A stretch of DNA of 64,000 bases, from contig NZ_FZNS01000001.1 of assembly GCF_900188255.1 (NCBI RefSeq), positions 434,001 through 498,000 on the forward strand. The letters are read 5' to 3'. This DNA comes from Hymenobacter mucosus. GTDB taxonomy: Bacteria > Bacteroidota > Bacteroidia > Cytophagales > Hymenobacteraceae. Below the pieces are notes generated by a model. It did not search any database, was not told where the DNA came from, and saw nothing but the letters and a program-made list of their open reading frames with translations. Numbering within the stretch: position 1 is the stretch's first letter; every line of letters starts with the position of its first letter. A program made the translations under genes and the position numbers. Positions 1-8,465 of this stretch are shown piece by piece.

Positions 1-1083
1 GCTCATCATCACGCTGAGGGCAATGGTTTCGACGATAATCATGGACGAAGCAGCCGACAGTCCGCCGAGGTAGATCAGCAGGGCCAGCCACGGCTGCCCG
101 GCCTGCAAGGGCAAGGCCAGCACAAACGTATCAGCATCAAAGTGCGCATCCCCATCAAGCAAGCGCCCCCCAAAAGCCAGGGGCAGCACAAACAGGTTAA
201 TGATGATGAGATAGAGCGGGAACAGCCACATGGCCTTGCGCAAGTGGTCCTCGTTTACGTTTTCTACTACCGACACCTGAAACTGCCGCGGCAACAGCAG
301 AATTGCGGCCATACTGAGGATCAGCAAAGTAAACCATTGCCCCCCGCTGGTGCCGGCCCCCTGTAGCGTAAACAGTTGGCTTAATTGAGGAACCGCAGCG
401 GCACGCTCAAACACGTCGGCGAAGCCATCAAATAAGCCATAGGTCACAAACAAGCCGGCCGCCAGAAAGGCCACCAGCTTCACCAGGCTTTCCAGGGCCA
501 CGGCCAGCACCATACCCTCGTGGCGCTCAGTAGCTTCAATGGAGCGAACCCCAAAGATGATGGTAAAAAACGCCAGGGCTACCGTCGTCACGAAGGCCGA
601 CGACACGGCCACGCCGCCGCTGGCCAACAAGGTTTCGCCGCCCCCCGTGAGGATGTCGAAGGAGGCGGCAATGGCCTTGATTTGCAGGGAGATGTAGGGA
701 ACCACGCCTAGCACGCACACGACCGTTACGAGGGCGCCAAGCCAGGCGCTTTTGCCGTAGCGAGCGGAAATAAAATCGGCAATGGACGTGAGGCGCTGCA
801 ACCGGCAGACACGAATAATCTTACGCAGTACCAGCCAGGCAGCCGGGGCCATGAGCGTAGGCCCCAGGTAGATACCAATGAACTCCAAACCAAAGTGGGC
901 TGCCCGTCCTACCGAGCCGTAGTACGTCCAGGCGGTGCAGTATACTGCCATGCTCAGCGCGTACACGTACGGATTGCTCACTAGGCTCCGCCGCGCTGCG
1001 GAGCGGCGCTCCGCAGCGTAAGCTACCGCGAACAGAAGCGCGAGGTAGCCGAAGGAAAAGCCAATGACAAGCAGGGTGTTCAA
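1..1083 (-). CDS. SLC5-domain sensor histidine kinase, N-terminal part (CbrA-like)
   Basis: The minus strand is open from the window edge to a TTG at 1083, giving 361 codons of a protein cut by the edge. It shows multiple hydrophobic helices of a sodium:solute symporter (SLC5) fold. Motifs such as YCTAWTYYGSVGRA, LTSIADFISARYGKS and VPYISLQIKAIAASFDIL match the symporter domain at the start of CbrA-type sensor kinases rather than ordinary permeases. The kinase half would lie to the left of the window and is not seen, so a plain symporter remains possible. TTG is chosen because the frame is closed by a stop about 33 bases further upstream and no ATG precedes the first helix. It follows the small membrane protein at 1148-1372 by 64 bases, probably in one operon. 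Confidence 0.8.
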   Translation of the reverse strand, partial: MNTLLVIGFSFGYLALLFAVAYAAERRSAARRSLVSNPYVYALSMAVYCTAWTYYGSVGRAAHFGLEFIGIYLGPTLMAPAAWLVLRKIIRVCRLQRLTSIADFISARYGKSAWLGALVTVVCVLGVVPYISLQIKAIAASFDILTGGGETLLASGGVAVSSAFVTTVALAFFTIIFGVRSIEATERHEGMVLAVALESLVKLVAFLAAGLFVTYGLFDGFADVFERAAAVPQLSQLFTLQGAGTSGGQWFTLLILSMAAILLLPRQFQVSVVENVNEDHLRKAMWLFPLYLIIINLFVLPLAFGGRLLDGDAHFDADTFVLALPLQAGQPWLALLIYLGGLSAASSMIIVETIALSVMMS

Positions 1084-1147
1084 CGCGTAAACAGGAATGA
1101 AGTGGGTTATAGATTAGTTGGGCGAAGGCAGTTCCGTTGCTTTTTGG

Positions 1148-1372
1148 CTATTTATCATCGCCCCGCCGGACTAGCCAGCCCGTGAGCAACACCAGCAGCC
1201 CCCACGTGAGCAGCACGTACAAGTACAGCACCGGGATTCCCCCTACCCGGCCGTGGTGGTCAAAGACAGCCAGCAGAGGAAAGTTGAGCAGCACCGCAAA
1301 CAGCACCGCCACAAACAGCAGTTGCTGGCCACGTCGTTGCTCTGGCCGCTCCTGAGGGGAGATGGGAGGCAT
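1148..1372 (-). CDS. Small two-helix membrane protein next to the SLC5 kinase
   Basis: A 74-residue protein with a short charged N-terminus (ERPEQRRG), a first helix (about residues 18-36), a short loop and a second helix (about 48-67), ending in RRGDDK. The start is the ATG at 1372, since the upstream extension is not hydrophobic and lacks family character. Small two-helix proteins commonly accompany SLC5-type transporters (for example DUF4212, DUF485 and DUF997 partners). This one lies directly upstream of the SLC5-domain gene on the same strand, which suggests a similar partner role. I cannot assign it to one of those families from sequence alone. Confidence 0.65.
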   Translation of the reverse strand: MPPISPQERPEQRRGQQLLFVAVLFAVLLNFPLLAVFDHHGRVGGIPVLYLYVLLTWGLLVLLTGWLVRRGDDK

Positions 1373-1509
1373 AAGAAGGCGGTAAAAGCAGATGAATAAA
1401 CTTCTAACGGGTTGGCCGGATCCGTGAAAAGCGAGGCACTGTTCGCACAAAATCCGCCGAACCAAGGGCCCGACGGATTTTGCAGTTACAGAACGCGTCG
1501 GGTAGTGCC

Positions 1510-3012
1510 TCAGTCCATGATGCGCACATTGCGCACGTCACGCATGTAGGCAATGCCAATAAAGAAGCAAATCAGCGCCACAATGGTTGGGTATGCCAGG
1601 CCAATGAGGCTGCTGTACTCTTTGGCAAACGTGCCTTCGGGCTGGGTTGTGGCCCACACCCCAATCCAAGTGGCTACCAGCGGCACAAAGCCCCCAAATA
1701 CCCCGTTGCCGATGTGATAGGGAACGGATAGAGACGTGTAGCGAACTTTGGTTGGGAACATTTCTACCAAGTAAGCAGCAATAGGACCGTACACCATAGT
1801 CACGAAGAGCACTAAGCAAAACGTGAGGCCAATCATGGCGGGAATGTTAGGCGTCAGGGCCTTCATTACGGCAGGAACGGCTTTACCAGCAGCGTCTACC
1901 GTAGCGGGCGTGATTTCCGTGAGGGGGCCAGCAAATGCTTTCAGACCGTGGAACAATGGGATGGTAAACAAGGCACCGCAAATCATACCCGTCATGATGA
2001 TGCGCTTACGGCCAATGCGGTCGGAGAGGCCACCAAAGTAAACGAACAGGGGCGTAGCCAGCAGCATGGCAACCACCAGAATAGTGCTGGAGTCAACTAG
2101 GTCCATCTTCAAGGTATTATTCATGAATGAATAAGCCTGAAACTGGCTGGTGTAGAAGATTACACCCTGCCCCATGGTAGCACCGAACAGGGCAATAAGC
2201 ACCAGGCGGCGGTTTACGGGGTTCATGAACGAGTCGCGCAGGGGGTTGGTGCTGGTAGTGCCCGTTGCCTTGGCCTTAGCAAACAGAGGCGACTCATGCA
2301 GCTTGCGGCGGATGTAGTACGAAGCAATTACCAACAGACCCGAGAGCAGGAACGGAATGCGCCAGCCCCACTCCTTGAAGGCTTCCTCGCCCATGATCTT
2401 GCGGGTCAGGACAATCACGGAAATACTCAGGATCAACCCGCCAGTAGCCGTAATTTGGATGTAGCTGGTGAAGTAGCCCCGTTTGCTATCGGGGGCGTGT
2501 TCGGCCACGTAGGTAGCGGCTCCGCCATACTCCCCCCCCAGCGCCAATCCTTGCAGCAGGCGAAGCACTACTACAATGAGCGGCGCCGCAATGCCAATAC
2601 TATCGTAGCCGGGAATGAGGCCCGTTACGAAGGTAGCACCGCCCATGATGAGCAGCGTCACGAGGAAGGTGTACTTGCGGCCAATCATGTCGCCGAGGCG
2701 GCCAAAGAACAGCGCGCCAAACGGCCGCACCACAAACCCGGCCCCAAACACAGCCAGCGCACCCAAAAGGGAATCTTCCAGCTTACCCTGATGCCCAAAT
2801 AGCACAGGACCAATAATGGTAGCCAGGGAGCCAAAGATGTAAAAGTCGTACCACTCAATTACGGTGCCCACCGAGGAGGCGGTAATCACCTGCCAAATCT
2901 TGCTGGTCGAAACGGTGTTGTTGTCGTGGGACACGGCGTCGTCGACCGACGGGGCGCCGCCCATGGGCGCGGCACCGGCGTAGGCGTCGCGCTGGGGTAG
3001 GTTCTGGTGCAT
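1510..3012 (-). CDS. MFS transporter, metabolite:H+ symporter (MHS) type
   Basis: A 500-residue major facilitator protein of the inner membrane. It carries the MHS signatures: TVIEWYDFYIFGSLA in helix 1, GRLGDMIGRKYTF between helices 2 and 3, RLLQGLALGGEYGG in helix 4 and the second-half repeat GGLSDRIGRKR. This family (ProP, KgtP, ShiA and others) brings in organic acids or compatible solutes with protons; the substrate is not readable here. There is an unusually long cytosolic N-terminus of about 38 residues and a long periplasmic insert (about residues 350-385) in the second half. It lies 92 bases downstream of the porin gene and upstream of the SLC5 sensor, so a carboxylate uptake operon is a reasonable inference. 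Confidence 0.9.
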   Translation of the reverse strand: MHQNLPQRDAYAGAAPMGGAPSVDDAVSHDNNTVSTSKIWQVITASSVGTVIEWYDFYIFGSLATIIGPVLFGHQGKLEDSLLGALAVFGAGFVVRPFGALFFGRLGDMIGRKYTFLVTLLIMGGATFVTGLIPGYDSIGIAAPLIVVVLRLLQGLALGGEYGGAATYVAEHAPDSKRGYFTSYIQITATGGLILSISVIVLTRKIMGEEAFKEWGWRIPFLLSGLLVIASYYIRRKLHESPLFAKAKATGTTSTNPLRDSFMNPVNRRLVLIALFGATMGQGVIFYTSQFQAYSFMNNTLKMDLVDSSTILVVAMLLATPLFVYFGGLSDRIGRKRIIMTGMICGALFTIPLFHGLKAFAGPLTEITPATVDAAGKAVPAVMKALTPNIPAMIGLTFCLVLFVTMVYGPIAAYLVEMFPTKVRYTSLSVPYHIGNGVFGGFVPLVATWIGVWATTQPEGTFAKEYSSLIGLAYPTIVALICFFIGIAYMRDVRNVRIMD

Positions 3013-3104
3013 GCGTGGTGGGATTTTGGTGTAGTGGAATAAAGGGGAACGAAAGGGAGCTACCGGGTTAGCAGGCTGGCAGTAGCGGTAGCTCTCTCTG
3101 AAGC

Positions 3105-4634
3105 TTACAAGAAAATCTGCGTTTGCAGCGTGATTTCGGGCTTGTAGTCCACGCTATTTACTACTCCGGTGGTGGCATTGAAGCCAGAGTAGTCGGGGCG
3201 GGCACGGTAGTTCAGGGTTACTTTTGCATTGTGGCCGTCGATGAGCACGTTGACCCCGGCGTCATACACGTTTACCCCTTTTGTTTCGCCCCCGCTGGTA
3301 TGCAGGCCCTCATAGCTGCTGTGCAGGTAGGCCACATAGGGCTGCAGGCGAGCCTTAGGTCCGAAAATCTTTTGCGGCAGCAGGAAACCGGCCTGCCCGT
3401 AGAAAGAGCCTCCCGTGCCCGACTGCGGTACGGCATTGCCGCGGGTAGCTGAGGTGCCGTAGCCAGGGTTTTCGGGGCCCACGAAGCGCACATGATTCGG
3501 GCCCATATTGTAGTTGTAATATACTCCGTACAGCGTTAGGGCCGTGCGAGAAGCCGTATCGAGTGGCACGTCGTAGAACGCGTCTACGCCAAACATCTTC
3601 ATGCTGTGCTTCTGGGTAGCAATACCCGCAAACTGGTCGGCGGTAGTGGGAAACGCACTAACCGACACCACGCTAGACGTAGGCCGCGAATACATAGCGT
3701 CCTTGTTGTAAAGGAAGCCGGCGCCTACTGCAAATACCCGCTTGGTACCCAAGTAGGTACCCGTATAGTATGGTAGCAGGTTGGCTTCGGGCTCCAAGAA
3801 GTTGTAGCTCACGTAACCTTGGTACACGTGGCTAGTGTTCTGCGGATTATACGCTGCTATACCAGTGCCCGTGTTGATGGTGCTACTACCTGCGCCGCTA
3901 TTTACGCCCAGGCTGAGCGGCGTGCTGGTCTGGTTGGTCAGGAATGCGTCGCTCACGGAAAAGCGGTAATCCAACTTACCTACGCGGCCCTTCGCATACA
4001 CCCCCAGCCAGCGCGCAAACTGGTCGCTCTGCTCAATGGTAGGGAAGTTAGTCAGCGGCAAGTCCATGGTTAGGATGCTGGTCGTACTAGCACTAGTGAG
4101 GCGCGAAATGCCATTGAAATAGTGCAAGCCCCCGCCTAAGCTCAGGTACTTGTTTACTTTATACTCCGTCACAGCCTCGTGAATGAAGAACTGTGGCTTC
4201 TTGCCGTCCGTGGTGGGCGCTACCCCCCCACTCACAGCATTTTGGTTGTTGATACCTAAGTGGGTATAAATCAGAAAGCGAGGATTTAGTTGGGCCAGCA
4301 AAACCATGCGCGAGCGGCGCAACCCAAAGTCAATCTGTCCTCTCTGCGGTTTATTGGGGGCCCGTAGCGTCCCCGTATTGTTTTCAGTGTAGCGCGTATA
4401 TACCTGGTGCCAGGTCATGAAACGCAGATACTTAGAGCCATCGGGCGAGAGGTTCACCTTCATCCCCGCACCGTAGGGCGCCGACTTGGCGGGCGCAGGT
4501 GGGGCGGGTGGCGGAGCAGGTGCGGCAGGCGGCGGAGCAGGCTGTTGGCCAGCGGGTGGAGGTTGCACCTGGGCCGTAGCACCGGCTGCTGTCAGCAGCG
4601 CGCTCATTGCCAATGCATAGCGAGTTGTTCGCAT
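3105..4634 (-). CDS. Outer membrane porin, phosphate-selective porin O/P-like
   Basis: A 509-residue secreted protein with a signal peptide ending near ATAQ (about residue 22), then a Pro/Ala-rich stretch (about residues 24-50), and then a beta-barrel rich in alternating aromatic and polar residues that ends in a terminal phenylalanine-leucine strand (TLQTQIFL). Segments such as FGLRRSRMVLLAQLNPRF resemble the porin O/P family of Bacteroidota. The role is probably diffusion of small anions across the outer membrane. It heads the run porin, MFS transporter, small membrane protein, SLC5 sensor on the minus strand. The proline-rich linker before the barrel is unusual and could cross the peptidoglycan. 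Confidence 0.8.
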   Translation of the reverse strand: MRTTRYALAMSALLTAAGATAQVQPPPAGQQPAPPPAAPAPPPAPPAPAKSAPYGAGMKVNLSPDGSKYLRFMTWHQVYTRYTENNTGTLRAPNKPQRGQIDFGLRRSRMVLLAQLNPRFLIYTHLGINNQNAVSGGVAPTTDGKKPQFFIHEAVTEYKVNKYLSLGGGLHYFNGISRLTSASTTSILTMDLPLTNFPTIEQSDQFARWLGVYAKGRVGKLDYRFSVSDAFLTNQTSTPLSLGVNSGAGSSTINTGTGIAAYNPQNTSHVYQGYVSYNFLEPEANLLPYYTGTYLGTKRVFAVGAGFLYNKDAMYSRPTSSVVSVSAFPTTADQFAGIATQKHSMKMFGVDAFYDVPLDTASRTALTLYGVYYNYNMGPNHVRFVGPENPGYGTSATRGNAVPQSGTGGSFYGQAGFLLPQKIFGPKARLQPYVAYLHSSYEGLHTSGGETKGVNVYDAGVNVLIDGHNAKVTLNYRARPDYSGFNATTGVVNSVDYKPEITLQTQIFL

Positions 4635-4771
4635 AGAGTTTGGTGAGGGTTGGGTTGGGGTGGGTCGGGTCTGCTAGTTGGTACTGAAGAGTACCGAACT
4701 GCTGATCCCAAGTAGGAAAATCCCAACGCAGAAGCCGCACAAACGCTATAGTTTCGCTAACTACTATAGCT

Positions 4772-5194
4772 TTACCCTTGCCGGAACCGTTCCCAGCGTA
4801 TCATCATGTACTTGTCGCCCAACTCCGTGACGATGAGACCAGCTTCTTTTAGATTTTCCGGCTTTAGAAAAAAATCAGTAAGCTCCTTCTGGTTCAGTAT
4901 CTTATACGTAGGATGATATTCCGTCTGCCGGGGCGCCTTCACGCCATATTTCTTTACCCAGTTCATCACTGAGACATGGCTGACGCCGAGTAGGCGCTCA
5001 ATCTCACGGTAGCTTACTCCCTCCACAAACAGTTGCAGAGCTTTTATCACATAGTAGGAGTTAATTTCCTTACCGGCCTTAGCAACGGAGAAGTGATACC
5101 CACAGTTCTTGCACTTGTACCGCTGCCTACCGCCCACAATGCCGCTTTTGGTAGCTTCTGTCGATTCGCATTTGGGGCAGTGAAGTTGAGACAT
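4772..5194 (-). CDS. Stand-alone InsA-like zinc-ribbon/HTH protein
   Basis: A 140-residue protein. The N-terminus is a zinc ribbon with two CxxC pairs (CPKC near residue 6, CKNC near residue 33), as in InsA of IS1 and the IS1595 N-terminal domain. A helix-turn-helix follows (about residues 52-80, VEGVSYREIERLLGVSHVSV). The last 50 residues (ILNQKELTDFFLKPENLKEA and on) do not resemble a DDE transposase domain, and no InsB-like frame or terminal inverted repeats flank the gene. I therefore read it as a DNA-binding protein derived from a transposase, kept for regulation, rather than an active insertion sequence. An AT-rich upstream segment with TATCTTTA on the minus strand may hold its promoter. 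Confidence 0.7.
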   Translation of the reverse strand: MSQLHCPKCESTEATKSGIVGGRQRYKCKNCGYHFSVAKAGKEINSYYVIKALQLFVEGVSYREIERLLGVSHVSVMNWVKKYGVKAPRQTEYHPTYKILNQKELTDFFLKPENLKEAGLIVTELGDKYMMIRWERFRQG

Positions 5195-5502
5195 AGTATG
5201 TGAGTGAGTGGTTACTTATTAAGCTATAGCTATTTAGTAAAGATATATTATTTTAGCAAGTATTACTCCCAATTTGGATTCCGCTACGGACTTTGCACTG
5301 GCTGCCAAAGCAACATCTTCACCTCGCGCTTTTTGCTTAAGCCTGTATATACGACTACCCCACTGCCTTGGATTGCGCCTACGGACAGTTATGTTGCTAA
5401 GGCTATAGTTTGCACCCGATACCCAGCGCCTACCCTGCCGAAAAGCCCCGTCATCTGAGCGTCATGCTCTCCCCTTGCACGCTTGCTTACTGCGCAAGTA
5501 CG
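5195..5502. other. 308-base intergenic region
   Basis: It lies upstream of the zinc-ribbon gene and downstream of the DUF2490 gene. The part next to the zinc-ribbon start (about 5220-5275) is AT-rich and probably holds that gene's promoter. It contains GCTATAG motifs at about 5222 and 5402; the second shares the ten bases GCTATAGTTT with position 4745. Near 5451 the phrase GTCATCTGAGCGTCATGC resembles the GTCATCC-type dispersed element seen again at 48127. I see no credible gene here. Confidence 0.5.
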
Positions 5503-6285
5503 CTACAGAGCTTTGCCATGGGTAAGGTCTAGATCGTAGAGTACGTTCAGCCGAAATCCATTGTTGATTTCAAACACGGGCCGCTGGGAAGCCGGTTCGG
5601 GGGTAGCGTGCTGGCTGATTTGGAAGAGGTAGTTCAACTCCACTTTTGCGTTGCTGGTGAACTGGTAGCCGAGCCCTCCCGATAGGCGGTTCTGGTTAAA
5701 GACATTGTTGCCCACATTGCGGCCAAACCCCATAAATAGCTCATCGAAGGCATTTACATACCACTCCCCGTCATCAACTGCCGCGCCCTTCAATGGATAC
5801 TGCCCCGACAACTGGTAGCGGATGCGGTTCTGGTAGGCCCACTCCTGCACGCGGCCCTGCCCTTCTCGCGCCCGGGTACCTAGCCAGCGCTGCTCCAGCC
5901 GAATGCGGTGGGTAAGACTTACCCGGCCAAGTTTATCGGCCAAGGAAATGTCTTCGTACAGGCGGTGCTCAGGCTCGGGCCGGTTGGGTACGGTGGGGTA
6001 TTCGCCGTAGCGGTGGGTTTGGAAGTACGTGTAGCCACCTGAAGCCTCCACCCGTTGCGACAGGGTGTGCACTACGCCTAGGCGGGCCAACTGCTGCTGG
6101 GGAGCCCGCACCCAGTTCATGCGCCGCCACTGGTACTCTGTGTGCACGGCCCATTTTTCCGTTACTCGGTGGTCTCCGGAATACACAAACCAGCCAAGAG
6201 TATTGCGGTCAGTGAGGCGAGGGGTTTGACTGTACGCGCTAGACGTCAGCGCGCAGCAACAGAGTAGCAGGAGTTTTTTCTTCAT
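5503..6285 (-). CDS. DUF2490 family outer membrane protein
   Basis: A 260-residue secreted protein. The start is ATG 6285, which gives a clean signal peptide (MKKKLLLLCCCALTSSAYSQ); the open frame runs 23 codons further but without sense. The mature part has DUF2490 features: LGWFVYSGDHRVTEKWAVHT, a YQWRR segment, HRIRLEQRWLG and repeated beta-strands ending with FRLNVLYDLDL. These proteins are thought to be small outer membrane barrels of unknown function. The next gene upstream on the same strand is the M28 peptidase, 79 bases away, so the two may be co-transcribed. Confidence 0.8.
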   Translation of the reverse strand: MKKKLLLLCCCALTSSAYSQTPRLTDRNTLGWFVYSGDHRVTEKWAVHTEYQWRRMNWVRAPQQQLARLGVVHTLSQRVEASGGYTYFQTHRYGEYPTVPNRPEPEHRLYEDISLADKLGRVSLTHRIRLEQRWLGTRAREGQGRVQEWAYQNRIRYQLSGQYPLKGAAVDDGEWYVNAFDELFMGFGRNVGNNVFNQNRLSGGLGYQFTSNAKVELNYLFQISQHATPEPASQRPVFEINNGFRLNVLYDLDLTHGKAL

Positions 6286-6364
6286 CAGGAATGCCTTGAA
6301 TGCATGCAAAGGCACTCCCCTGAATGTACGCCCCTCAGCCCGTTGAGTTGGCAAAGCGCGGCAA

Positions 6365-7273
6365 TTACAGGGCGCAGAGAGTAGTCAGAACGGCATCAAC
6401 CGCCAGCCCCAACCGGCGCATATCCAACCGGGCTAGGGTGTCAGTAGGCTCGTGGTAGCTTTTATTGCGGTAGAAAGCCGTATCGGTGAGCAGCAGGGCG
6501 GGGTAGCCAAAATGCCAGTAATTGAGATGATCCGAGAAGTCGATGCCTGGCAGCCAAGCCGGCGCTTTAAACCGCTTTACGGGCAGGGTAGCCGCGGCTT
6601 GGTAGCGCCGGGCAAACTGGCGCCCAAAGCGGCCATTGCCGAATTTCTGCGCTACCGTCACGTAGTTGCCGCGGCTGCCGAACAGCAATTTCAACGGCCC
6701 CAAGGGGTAGTCTTGGGTGCCCTTTCGGTCATCGTAGTAGCCCAGCATTTCCAAGGCTATCATACCGCGCACGGGCACTGCGGCCGCGTGCAGGGACTGG
6801 GCGTGCACGTAGCTGCCCATCTGCTGAGTGCGAAAAAAGGGCGGTTCCTCCAGGGTGTAGGCTACTACATCAATACGACAAAGCAATTGTTTTTGCTGGC
6901 CCAGCAGGCGCGCCAGCTCCAGTAGGGCCGCCACTCCGCTACCATTATCATCGGCGCCAGGCTGCTCCCCGCATACATCGTAGTGCGCTCCCACAACAAC
7001 GCGCGGGCCACCTGCAGGGCCGAAGCTACCAAGGATATTGCGGTACGTGCGGCCATTGACTGTATAAGGCTGCTCTGTAGGTTGGGCGCCGGCAGCCCCT
7101 AACTGCGCCTTGATATAGGCAGCTGCCTGGTTAAGGCTAGCTTCGTGAAGGTAATTGCGCGGCTCGGGGGTGGTAGTAAGAGCTAGCAGGTCGCGACGTA
7201 AGCGGACGGTATCGGCCGTTTGTGCTGAGCTGAATAAAGGTAGTAGTAGCGCTAGGAAGAGGAGACGCACCAT
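6365..7273 (-). CDS. M28 family zinc aminopeptidase, secreted
   Basis: A 302-residue protein with a signal peptide (VRLLFLALLLPLFSSAQ) when started at ATG 7273. The M28 metal site is visible: GAHYD (about residue 95), GADDNGSG (about 107), a catalytic glutamate pair in YTLEEPPFF (about 139), an acidic residue in ALEMLGYYDD and the last histidine in KSYHEPTDT. These enzymes use two zinc ions to remove N-terminal residues from peptides, in the periplasm or outside the cell. The length fits single-domain members. The small dyad GGGATATATGGTCCC just upstream of the start is the only regulatory hint. Confidence 0.9.
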   Translation of the reverse strand: MVRLLFLALLLPLFSSAQTADTVRLRRDLLALTTTPEPRNYLHEASLNQAAAYIKAQLGAAGAQPTEQPYTVNGRTYRNILGSFGPAGGPRVVVGAHYDVCGEQPGADDNGSGVAALLELARLLGQQKQLLCRIDVVAYTLEEPPFFRTQQMGSYVHAQSLHAAAVPVRGMIALEMLGYYDDRKGTQDYPLGPLKLLFGSRGNYVTVAQKFGNGRFGRQFARRYQAAATLPVKRFKAPAWLPGIDFSDHLNYWHFGYPALLLTDTAFYRNKSYHEPTDTLARLDMRRLGLAVDAVLTTLCAL

Positions 7274-7370
7274 TGGAAAACAATAGGGATATATGGTCCC
7301 AAGATAGTAGAGCACTACTTTTGGTTGCCTCGGCATCTACTTTCTTTCTCTTCGCCTATCCCACCCCTGC

Positions 7371-8294
7371 ATGTCCGTCCCTACCCCATTCCGCCGCGTC
7401 GTTCCTTCCGACTTGAAAGCCAGCGACTGGCACGCCTTCATGGTGGGGGCCGTAGCTCCCCGGCCCGTAGCTTTTGTAAGTACCCAGGATGCCGAAGGCA
7501 GCGTAAACCTCAGCCCCTTCAGCTTCTTTAACTGCTTTGGGTCCAACCCACCCATACTGGTGTTCTCGCCCGCCAACCGCGTGCGCGACAACTCCCGCAA
7601 GCATACCCTGGACAACGTGCGCGAGGTGGCAGAATGTGTTATCCATATCTGCGACTACGCCATGGTAGAGCAGATGTCACTGGCCAGCACGGAGTACGCC
7701 AAGGGCATCAACGAGTTTACGAAGGCGGGCTTCACGGCGGTGGCTAGTGAGCAAGTACGCCCGCCGCGCGTGCTGGAAGCCCCGGCTGCCTTTGAGTGCG
7801 TGGTGGAGCAAGTACTTGAGTTGGGCACCAACAACGGGGCCGGCAACCTAGTGATTTGCCGGGTAGTGCTGGCTCACTTCCGCGAAGACATCATCCTTCC
7901 CTCGGGCGTGGGCATCGACCCGCAGCAGCTTGATGCTATTGCGCGCCTCGGCGGCGACTGGTACACCCGGGCCTCGGGCGCCAGCCTGTTTGAGGTACCC
8001 AAGCCCAACCGCAACCTGGGTATTGGTATTGACCAGCTGCCCGAACATATCCGCACCTCTGATATTCTGACGGGTAACAACCTGGGCCGGCTAGCCAATA
8101 TTGAGCAGCACGCTATACCCACTCCCGAAGAAGCGCAAGCTTTCAGGAAGGAGCCCTTGATAGCCTACACGCTCAACAAAACCGCTGGCACTCCGGAGCA
8201 GCACCGGGCGCTAATGCGGCTGGGCAAGCAGTTGCTGGAGGAAGGCCGGCTGCTAGATTCTTGGAAGGTGCTACTGCTGGCCGATGCGCTATAG
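7371..8294 (+). CDS. Flavin reductase family protein (FMN-binding split barrel)
   Basis: A 307-residue protein of the flavin reductase/DIM6-NTAB group. Typical segments are GAVAPRPVAFVSTQDAEG, NLSPFSFFNCFGSNPPILVF and KHTLDNVREV, followed by a helical C-terminal extension of about 100 residues that is usual in the Bacteroidota branch. Relatives bind FMN and pass electrons from NAD(P)H or act as flavoprotein oxygenases; the partner is unknown. It is divergent from the M28 peptidase and convergent with ald. No clear TAnnTTTG box is seen upstream, though a similar TACTTTCT lies at about 7338. Confidence 0.85.
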   Translation: MSVPTPFRRVVPSDLKASDWHAFMVGAVAPRPVAFVSTQDAEGSVNLSPFSFFNCFGSNPPILVFSPANRVRDNSRKHTLDNVREVAECVIHICDYAMVEQMSLASTEYAKGINEFTKAGFTAVASEQVRPPRVLEAPAAFECVVEQVLELGTNNGAGNLVICRVVLAHFREDIILPSGVGIDPQQLDAIARLGGDWYTRASGASLFEVPKPNRNLGIGIDQLPEHIRTSDILTGNNLGRLANIEQHAIPTPEEAQAFRKEPLIAYTLNKTAGTPEQHRALMRLGKQLLEEGRLLDSWKVLLLADAL

Positions 8295-8386
8295 CCCCTA
8301 CTAAGTGCGCAAGCAGCTATAGCCACCTGCGCTACCTTTTTCCTGTTCTTGAATCTGCTCGTAGCTCTAACGGCTACATCACACAA

Positions 8387-8442
8387 TTGCCCTGCCATAT
8401 CTCACCGGAGAGCTGTCTATCGGTAGAGATTCGGCAGGGCAA
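8387..8442. terminator. Long hairpin between convergent genes
   Basis: TTGCCCTGCC at 8387-8396 pairs with GGCAGGGCAA at 8433-8442, and an inner stem (ATCTC-ACCG with CGGTAGAGAT, one bulge) extends it almost to the loop. It sits between the stops of the flavin reductase and ald genes. There is no U-run on either side, so it is either a U-less terminator or an mRNA 3' end stabiliser. Confidence 0.55.
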
Positions 8443-8465
8443 CCTGTTTGTTGGGGAAACCACGA

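Noticed and set aside
2296..2802. 168-codon plus-strand frame
   Set aside because: Antisense to the MHS transporter, whose motifs are clear; no domain seen.
4745..5412. GCTATAGTTT copies on both sides of the zinc-ribbon gene as ends of an insertion sequence
   Set aside because: They are direct, not inverted, only ten bases long, lie at unequal distances, and the same word occurs in unrelated spacers.
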